The notes beneath the pieces are model-generated. The model was not told the origin of the DNA, searched no databases, and saw only the letters and a program-made list of their open reading frames with translations. Source: Synechococcus sp. UW140 (lineage in GTDB: Bacteria; Cyanobacteriota; Cyanobacteriia; PCC-6307; Cyanobiaceae). Taken from it: a stretch of DNA of 11,124 nt. The DNA lies in assembly GCA_945878795.1 (NCBI GenBank), contig CAMDWF010000048.1, forward strand, positions 1-11,124. The letters are read 5' to 3'. Made by a program: the position numbers and the translations under genes. Below, in pieces: positions 7,550 through 11,124 of the stretch (positions are counted from its first letter, which is position 1; the number at the start of each line of letters is the position of its first letter).

Positions 7550-7874
7550 ATCTGTCCGCACAGAGGATAAGCTCAGGGCCCTCACAGCCAGCGCTCAAGA
7601 TCAGGTCACTGGACAGCCAAGCAGCCCTTACTACGTTCAACTCGGCTTGGCCGATGACCCTGATTCAGCTCGGCAGCGGCCATTACGAAGGGACCCATGC
7701 CATCCGATGGCCGGATACTTCGGTGGAGCCGAGATAATCCGTCCCCATGAACAAAAACCATTTAAGTGGGAAATCTCTTCAATAGTCGATGGGGAAACCT
7801 GGGCCCTGCTGCCTCCTTGGCGGCCGCTTTATATCCCTAGAGACTCTACAAAGCACTGATTATTCAAGGCCGGC
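7550..7874. other. Gene-poor stretch with a possible frame-broken coding remnant on the plus strand
   Basis: About 325 bases between the BadF-type gene and the glycosyltransferase tail. No intact gene is recognised. On the plus strand two adjacent frames look protein-like: from 7681 the frame reads HYEGTHAIRWPDTSVEP and stops at 7735-7737, and from 7746 the next frame reads HEQKPFKWEISSIVDG, then ETWALLPPWRPLYIP, ending at TGA 7857-7859. These aromatic- and proline-rich strings, with more AT-rich codons, read better than chance and could be the end of one gene broken by a frameshift. I do not recognise the family. No hairpin terminator or tRNA is visible. Confidence 0.3.
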
Positions 7875-7958
7875 TTAAAAGTAAAGCGTTTCATGCTTCT
7901 CTCGAATCGACCAGTGCTGTTCAGTAGGCATGAAAAGACCGCTGGAAGCAATTTTTAG
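7875..7958 (-). pseudogene. Frameshifted C-terminal tail of the glycosyltransferase gene
   Basis: Directly past the TAA (7957-7955) that ends the glycosyltransferase frame, the minus strand stays open in the -1 frame from 7958 for 27 codons to TAA at 7877-7875. It reads LKIASSGLFMPTEQ followed by HWSIREKHETLYF. A closing His-Trp with a basic helix is what I expect at the end of small capsular/GT32-like glycosyltransferases. Joined to the upstream frame it would give about 214 residues, a more usual length. A single lost base near 7958-7990 would explain the break. A sequencing error at the AAAAA run is the plain alternative. Confidence 0.5.
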
Positions 7959-8518
7959 ATGTTGAGTGAGTTCCTGTGGAGCGGAACCACAAGCACTTCT
8001 CTAGCTAGATTGACGTCCATTAGGGTTTTCCTGAATAGTCCTGGTCCAAACGTGCTCCATACGCTTGTACCGGCTCTTTTGGCGATCGAACTGGCAATGC
8101 TGCTCCATACAGCTTCAAGAAATTTGTTCTGCGGTTTATGGGCGTAGATGAAGCCATTACATACTTTCGTGCAATTCTCATCCCGCCTCACCAGGACAAG
8201 AGGTGACTGTGGATCCAACCAATGATCAAGCGGCGACAGGCAGGTTGAAGCGGCATCAGCCCACAGGCCTCCGTAGGTCATGATGTAAGCCACCCGAAAC
8301 ACGTCGGACTGCATGGCTGGGAGGCGAATGCTGAGAAAATCTTCCTGCACTGAGTCGCCAAAAACGTCCTTAAAAAAAAGGGATGCCGTGGTTCGGTCGA
8401 AGCAATGATAAGACCAGCCTGGATTGAGCTGCTGCCATGTCGATGTCATCTCGCGAAGCATGGTTGGCTGATCTTCTTGTGCCCAATATTGAATAATTGC
8501 CAAAGGGGTAGTGTTCAT
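7955..8518 (-). CDS. GT32/capsular-synthesis-like glycosyltransferase, probably truncated by a frameshift
   Basis: A 187-residue glycosyltransferase related to the GT32 / capsular polysaccharide synthesis families, which use a nucleotide sugar to extend surface glycans. Residues 7-17, AIIQYWAQEDQ, form the first strand and loop. PGWSYHCFD at 33-41 and LPAMQSDVFRVAYIMTYGGLWADAAS at 67-91 give the SD.(F/L)R...L..YGG..aDa block. NGFIYAHKPQNKFLE is at 121-135 and STFGPGLF at 155-162. The metal-binding DxD is atypical (D88-A-A), as in relatives with a W-x-D-A-T/S form. The frame ends abruptly at HRNSLNI, but similar protein sequence continues in another frame (7875-7958). ATG 8518 is the natural start. 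Lower GC content and isolation from other sugar genes suggest transfer. Acceptor and donor sugars cannot be predicted. Confidence 0.78.
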   Translation of the reverse strand: MNTTPLAIIQYWAQEDQPTMLREMTSTWQQLNPGWSYHCFDRTTASLFFKDVFGDSVQEDFLSIRLPAMQSDVFRVAYIMTYGGLWADAASTCLSPLDHWLDPQSPLVLVRRDENCTKVCNGFIYAHKPQNKFLEAVWSSIASSIAKRAGTSVWSTFGPGLFRKTLMDVNLAREVLVVPLHRNSLNI

Positions 8519-8898
8519 GGTCTATTCACAATAGAGATTTCATTTTTAGTAGAGTCGGGCATCAGAGAGCCTTGGATGACTTACCTTGGGCATGATGCCT
8601 CTTGCCAATTTGGATGGTTTGCGAATGAGGGCAGGGAAATTTGGGGCTTAGTCGTGCCATAACAAAAAAAATTTTGCTGAGATTGATGCAGACAGTCATT
8701 GCTATATCAGAGATTGAAGATGATAGGTTTCCGATGTCTGTTCATCCCGTCGATAGCCTGGGCGGCGAAGGGGTTGGGCTTAACGCAAATCACGCCGAAA
8801 GTTAACCTGGCAACTGTTGAATGGTCAAGATGGCGCCAAGTCCAAACCGGTAAGCCTTTGATTGGAGGATTGATTGGATGGCCATGGTGGTCATTTGT
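8519..8898. other. AT-richer gene-poor stretch upstream of the glycosyltransferase
   Basis: About 380 bases with no recognised gene. The minus strand just ahead of the glycosyltransferase ATG should hold its promoter; TATTGT and AT-rich runs occur within 60 bases but no convincing -35/-10 pair was found. A small perfect palindrome, GGCATGATGCC, sits near 8589-8599. On the minus strand an open frame of about 63 codons without its own start runs from 8898 towards 8704, in the same frame as the glmM-like remnant, but matches nothing I know. On the plus strand a frame ending at 8662 is open but also unrecognised. It looks like degraded sequence. Confidence 0.4.
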
Positions 8899-8985
8899 TC
8901 ACGGGTCTGCCCAGTGATCCACCGGCTCCATTGCAGCCGCCTCCACCAGCACCCGGAGCCCCCTCGGTGCAACCAGGACCAGCCC
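8899..8985 (-). pseudogene. Diverged duplicate of the glmM 3' end
   Basis: In one minus-strand frame this segment reads LRVLVEAAAMEPVDHW and then ADP and a stop, against LRVMVEAAEDEQVEHW in the intact GlmM C-terminus: 11 of 16 residues are identical without gaps. The DNA agrees: GCCCAGTG at 8909-8916 and GCCTCCACCA at 8939-8948 correspond to 9081-9088 and 9111-9120, both at an offset of 172. The segment just before it reads LVLVAPRG where GlmM has VLVRPSGTEP, so the phosphate-binding loop is lost. Similarity stops near 8909 on one side and fades near 8985 on the other. It lies about 40 bases past the glmM stop, in the same orientation. Confidence 0.75.
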
Positions 8986-9025
8986 TGGGCTCAGGCCGAA
9001 CCGGACCTGGGCCCCAACCCTTCGC

Positions 9026-10477
9026 TCAGGCAGCCTTAGAAGCGTTGAGGTGTTGATCGGCCGCAGCCGCCAGCAATCCCGCCCAGTGCTCCACCTGCTC
9101 ATCCTCGGCGGCCTCCACCATCACCCGTAGCAGTGGTTCGGTGCCGCTGGGGCGCACCAGCACGCGGCCGTGACCGGCCATGGCGGCTTCGGCTTGCTCT
9201 ACGGCCAACCGCAAAGGGTCACAAAGTTGCCATTGGATACGCTTTTGGCGGTCGGGCACCGTCACATTCACCAGTTTTTGCGGATAGGGCCGGAAGCTGC
9301 CCTCCATCCACTCGGCCAAGGTCTGGCCGCGGCCATGGACCAGGGTTGCCACCTGCAGGGCCGTGAGCAATCCATCGCCACTGAGGCCGTGGCGGGCCGA
9401 GAGGATGTGGCCGGACTGCTCGCCGCCCAGGCCAGCCCCAAGGGCCTCCATGGCGGCATAGACGTGCTGGTCGCCGACGGCCGTACGCTCCAGTAGACCG
9501 CCGCTCGCCTGCCAGGCCCGCTCGAAACCCAGGTTGGACATCACCGTGGCCACGATGCGGTCGTTGGGTAAAGCGCCCGCATCGCGCAGGGCCGAACCCC
9601 ACAGGTATAAGACGTGGTCGCCGTCGACGATGCGGCCCTGGCCATCGACGGCCAGCATGCGATCGGCGTCGCCATCGAAGCCGAAGCCCATGGCCGCACC
9701 GGTTTCCAGTACTGCCCGGCGCAGGCTTTCGAGGTGGGTGCTGCCGCAATTCTGATTGATGCGGGCCCCATCCGGGGTGCCATGCAGCACCGTCAGGTCG
9801 GCGCCAAGCTCGGTAAAAACGGCGGCACCGCAGGCGGTCGCCGAACCCCAGCAGAGATCGAGAACGATGGGGCAGCCATCCAGCCGCTGGCCAGCCACGC
9901 TGTCCAGCAGTGATTGCTGGTAATCCGCGATCAGGTCGGGACGGTGGCTGACGGCACCATCGCCGCGGAAGGAGACGGGGGGGGGGGGATTCGCCCCCTC
10001 AACAGCGGCGCCCTCGATGGCCCCATCCCCCCGCAGGCCCGCTTCAATGGCCCGTTGCCGTTCGCGGTCGAGCTTGGCCCCAGCGGGGCCAAACACCTTG
10101 ATGCCGTTGTCCTGGGGAGGGTTGTGGCTGGCGGAAACCATCAGGCCACCGGCCGCGCCAACCCGCCGGATTGTGCCGGGCACCGCCGGTGTCGGGCATA
10201 GGCCCAATTGCCACACCTCGCGGCCCGCTGCTGCTAGTCCGGCGCTAAGCGCCGCCACCAGCATCGGACTGCTCAAACGGGAATCGCTGCCGATGACCAC
10301 TGGCCCCTCCGGCGGCAGCACAAGGCCACACCAAAAACCCATCTGCAGCGCCAAGGCGGGAGTGATCGCCGTGCCGACCAAACCCCTGAGGCCATCGGTG
10401 CCGAACTCCGCCACGCCATCGCCCAGGGGGGCGCCCAAGGGCTGGGGGGCCAGATGGGGCATGCAGTTCTCGCGCAT
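9026..10477 (-). CDS. glmM: Phosphoglucosamine mutase
   Basis: GlmM interconverts glucosamine-6-phosphate and glucosamine-1-phosphate, the step before GlmU in UDP-GlcNAc synthesis for peptidoglycan and other glycans. The 483-residue product has all four family landmarks: FGTDGLRG at 25-32; the catalytic phosphoserine loop SASHNP at 115-120 (Ser117); the metal-binding DGDADR at 268-273; the sugar-binding GEQSGH at 352-357; and the phosphate-binding RPSGTEP at 442-448. ATG 10477 is used; ATG 10462 (Met6) is equally possible. Residues 164-167 are four prolines encoded by twelve consecutive C bases. A partial, decayed copy of the 3' end lies downstream. The gene closes the region that follows the AT-rich stretch and seems intact. 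Confidence 0.95.
   Translation of the reverse strand: MRENCMPHLAPQPLGAPLGDGVAEFGTDGLRGLVGTAITPALALQMGFWCGLVLPPEGPVVIGSDSRLSSPMLVAALSAGLAAAGREVWQLGLCPTPAVPGTIRRVGAAGGLMVSASHNPPQDNGIKVFGPAGAKLDRERQRAIEAGLRGDGAIEGAAVEGANPPPPVSFRGDGAVSHRPDLIADYQQSLLDSVAGQRLDGCPIVLDLCWGSATACGAAVFTELGADLTVLHGTPDGARINQNCGSTHLESLRRAVLETGAAMGFGFDGDADRMLAVDGQGRIVDGDHVLYLWGSALRDAGALPNDRIVATVMSNLGFERAWQASGGLLERTAVGDQHVYAAMEALGAGLGGEQSGHILSARHGLSGDGLLTALQVATLVHGRGQTLAEWMEGSFRPYPQKLVNVTVPDRQKRIQWQLCDPLRLAVEQAEAAMAGHGRVLVRPSGTEPLLRVMVEAAEDEQVEHWAGLLAAAADQHLNASKAA
9977..9988. repeat. 12-base G/C homopolymer within glmM
   Basis: Twelve consecutive G on the plus strand (C on the coding strand) encode four prolines in the glmM segment EGANPPPPVSFRG. 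The length is a multiple of three and the frame is intact as given. Long mononucleotide runs are prone to slippage and to base-calling errors. Confidence 0.9.
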
Positions 10478-10510
10478 CGGCGTCAGGCTACGCGGGGCAA
10501 GGCAGGGCCC

Positions 10511-10720
10511 TCAGCGCCAGCGGCGCGGCCAGCACAGCCATGCCAGCAACTCCCACGCCATCCAAAGCAGCAGGGCCCCCACCACCCAACCCGGCAACCA
10601 GAGGAAAGGGGGCCAGGGGCGCAGCAAGATGGTTGACCCCGCCAGGGCGGCCACCCCCAGGGCCCGTCGCCGTTGCTGGGCTCCCGGCAGGTCGTTGGGG
10701 CTGGACCGCAAGCCGTCCAA
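10511..10720 (-). CDS. Possible small membrane protein, start uncertain
   Basis: A hydrophobic open frame ending at TGA 10513-10511, 33 bases ahead of glmM. From TTG 10720 it would give 69 residues with two apparent membrane segments: RALGVAALAGSTILL, and WLPGWVVGALLLWMAWELL followed by AWLCWPRR. The frame continues upstream to ATG 10921, including LTFLLARFPLPSLRRPLDG, but that longer version would overlap the divergent gene on the plus strand. I do not recognise a family. It could be a real picocyanobacterial membrane protein co-transcribed with glmM, or an open frame in GC-rich DNA; the consistent hydrophobic pattern with a basic end favours the former. Confidence 0.45.
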   Translation of the reverse strand: MDGLRSSPNDLPGAQQRRRALGVAALAGSTILLRPWPPFLWLPGWVVGALLLWMAWELLAWLCWPRRWR

Positions 10721-10877
10721 CGGTCGCCGCAGGCTGGGCAGGGGAAAACGGGCCAGGAGAAAGGTGAGCGGGGTTCGGAAAGCCCTTAAGGGGGCCCAGG
10801 AGTGGCACTTGGAGAGGGCCGCTGCTGGTGCAATTCCGGTTGTCTGTTCAGAATGCCAGCGCGACGACCCCCTCGCC
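10721..10877. other. Divergent spacer between the small membrane ORF and the right-edge gene
   Basis: About 157 bases between two outward-facing genes. It should carry promoters for both directions, but I see no clear -35/-10 pair. It is partly open in several frames, so either gene might begin within it. Confidence 0.25.
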
Positions 10878-11124
10878 TTGCCCCGACTCACCACCCTGCT
10901 GGCCGTCTCCTGTGTAGGCACGGCGGCCGCCCTGGTGGGGGGGCGTCAGCTGCTGAGCCTGCTGCCGCCCCTGACCCCCGCAACCCCCACCAGCAGCCTG
11001 GAGCGCCAGCGCCGCTGGGCCCCGGATCCGGCCCGGCGGCGGGAGGCCAGCCTGTTGCTACTGGAGCAGGGCAGCGGTGATCGTCAACACCAGGGGTCCC
11101 TGCTGATGGGCCAGGGCTGGGGCA
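10878..11124 (+). CDS. Membrane-anchored or exported protein, possibly a lytic transglycosylase (5' part; runs off the right edge)
   Basis: An open frame to the window end, 82 residues visible. From TTG 10878 the product starts MPRLTTLLAVSCVGTAAALV, a signal-anchor-like helix with an Arg ahead of it, followed by a Pro/Thr linker (LLPPLTPATPTSS). Then comes an Arg-rich helical part, ERQRRWAPDPARRREASLLL, and the string LLMGQGWG. The RREA-LLL and GQGWG pattern resembles the N-terminal region I recall from picocyanobacterial soluble lytic transglycosylases, but the catalytic domain is outside the window, so this is tentative. No ATG suits the anchor helix; the frame extends further upstream (another TTG at 10809). 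It is divergent from glmM and the small membrane ORF. Confidence 0.5.
   Translation, partial: MPRLTTLLAVSCVGTAAALVGGRQLLSLLPPLTPATPTSSLERQRRWAPDPARRREASLLLLEQGSGDRQHQGSLLMGQGWG

Noticed and set aside
7890..7935. Inverted repeat TTTCATGC / GCATGAAA separated by about 30 bases
   Set aside because: Only eight bases pair, the spacer is long, and it lies in the proposed coding tail of the glycosyltransferase; not convincing as a terminator or mobile-element end.
5161..7994. Exact 14-base direct repeat GCGGAACCACAAGC at 5161-5174 and 7981-7994
   Set aside because: One copy lies in trmB and the other in the glycosyltransferase, with no shared flanks. One repeat of this size is not far from chance in 11 kb.
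8540..8662. Plus-strand frame ending GREIWGLVVP upstream of the glycosyltransferase
   Set aside because: Its 5' part is antisense to the glycosyltransferase and the remainder has no recognisable family or ribosome-binding site.
8704..8898. Minus-strand open frame of about 63 codons in the AT-richer stretch
   Set aside because: It follows a stop directly, lacks its own good start, and contains nothing I recognise. An open frame this long is not unusual by chance.
1..11124. CRISPR array, tRNA or rRNA gene, intact insertion sequence
   Set aside because: No regularly spaced repeats, cloverleaf signature, conserved rRNA stretch or transposase motif was seen on either strand.

Overview
The window looks like a piece of a picocyanobacterial chromosome, of the Cyanobium/Synechococcus type. 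It is GC-rich and densely packed, carries cyanobacteria-specific families (an IctB-family membrane protein, DUF3177, a DUF7734-like protein, a Cdv3/DivIVA-like coiled coil), and has one copy of the HIP1 octamer GCGATCGC. All family calls come from reading translated motifs; no database search was run.

Layout, left to right: the 5' end of uvrC and a flavin reductase-like gene lie on the minus strand with a 4-base GTGA overlap. They diverge from coaD and a DivIVA-like coiled-coil gene on the plus strand. That pair converges on a minus-strand pair, a DUF7734-like gene and a DUF3177 membrane protein gene, with a strong hairpin between the convergent ends. A compact plus-strand run follows: a FIST-domain sensor, trmB, the IctB-family gene and a BadF-type sugar kinase/ATPase. 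Gaps in this run are 2 bases or less, or the genes overlap. Then comes a visibly AT-richer, poorly coding stretch (about 7550-9025) that holds one glycosyltransferase gene. Beyond it are glmM (minus), a doubtful small membrane ORF (minus) and the start of a divergent exported or anchored protein (plus), possibly a lytic transglycosylase.

The conserved parts are housekeeping: DNA repair, coenzyme A synthesis, cell division, tRNA m7G46 methylation and supply of cell-wall amino sugars. GlmM makes glucosamine-1-phosphate for UDP-GlcNAc. The BadF-family protein may phosphorylate an amino sugar such as GlcNAc, and a cell-wall lytic enzyme beyond glmM would fit the theme, but those two links are inference.

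The most unusual part is 7550-9025. Its glycosyltransferase reads as frameshifted near its C-terminus, because a convincing 27-residue tail continues in another frame past the stop. Just downstream of glmM there is a diverged second copy of the glmM 3' end, with the same strand and direction and a constant 172-base offset. On the plus strand next to the kinase there is a protein-like fragment split between two frames. Together these point to an insertion/recombination hot spot in decay rather than an intact new system. Two other oddities are a 12-base G/C homopolymer inside glmM and a pair of stem-loops with an identical loop inside the BadF-family gene. I saw no tRNA, rRNA, CRISPR array, recombinase or intact transposase.
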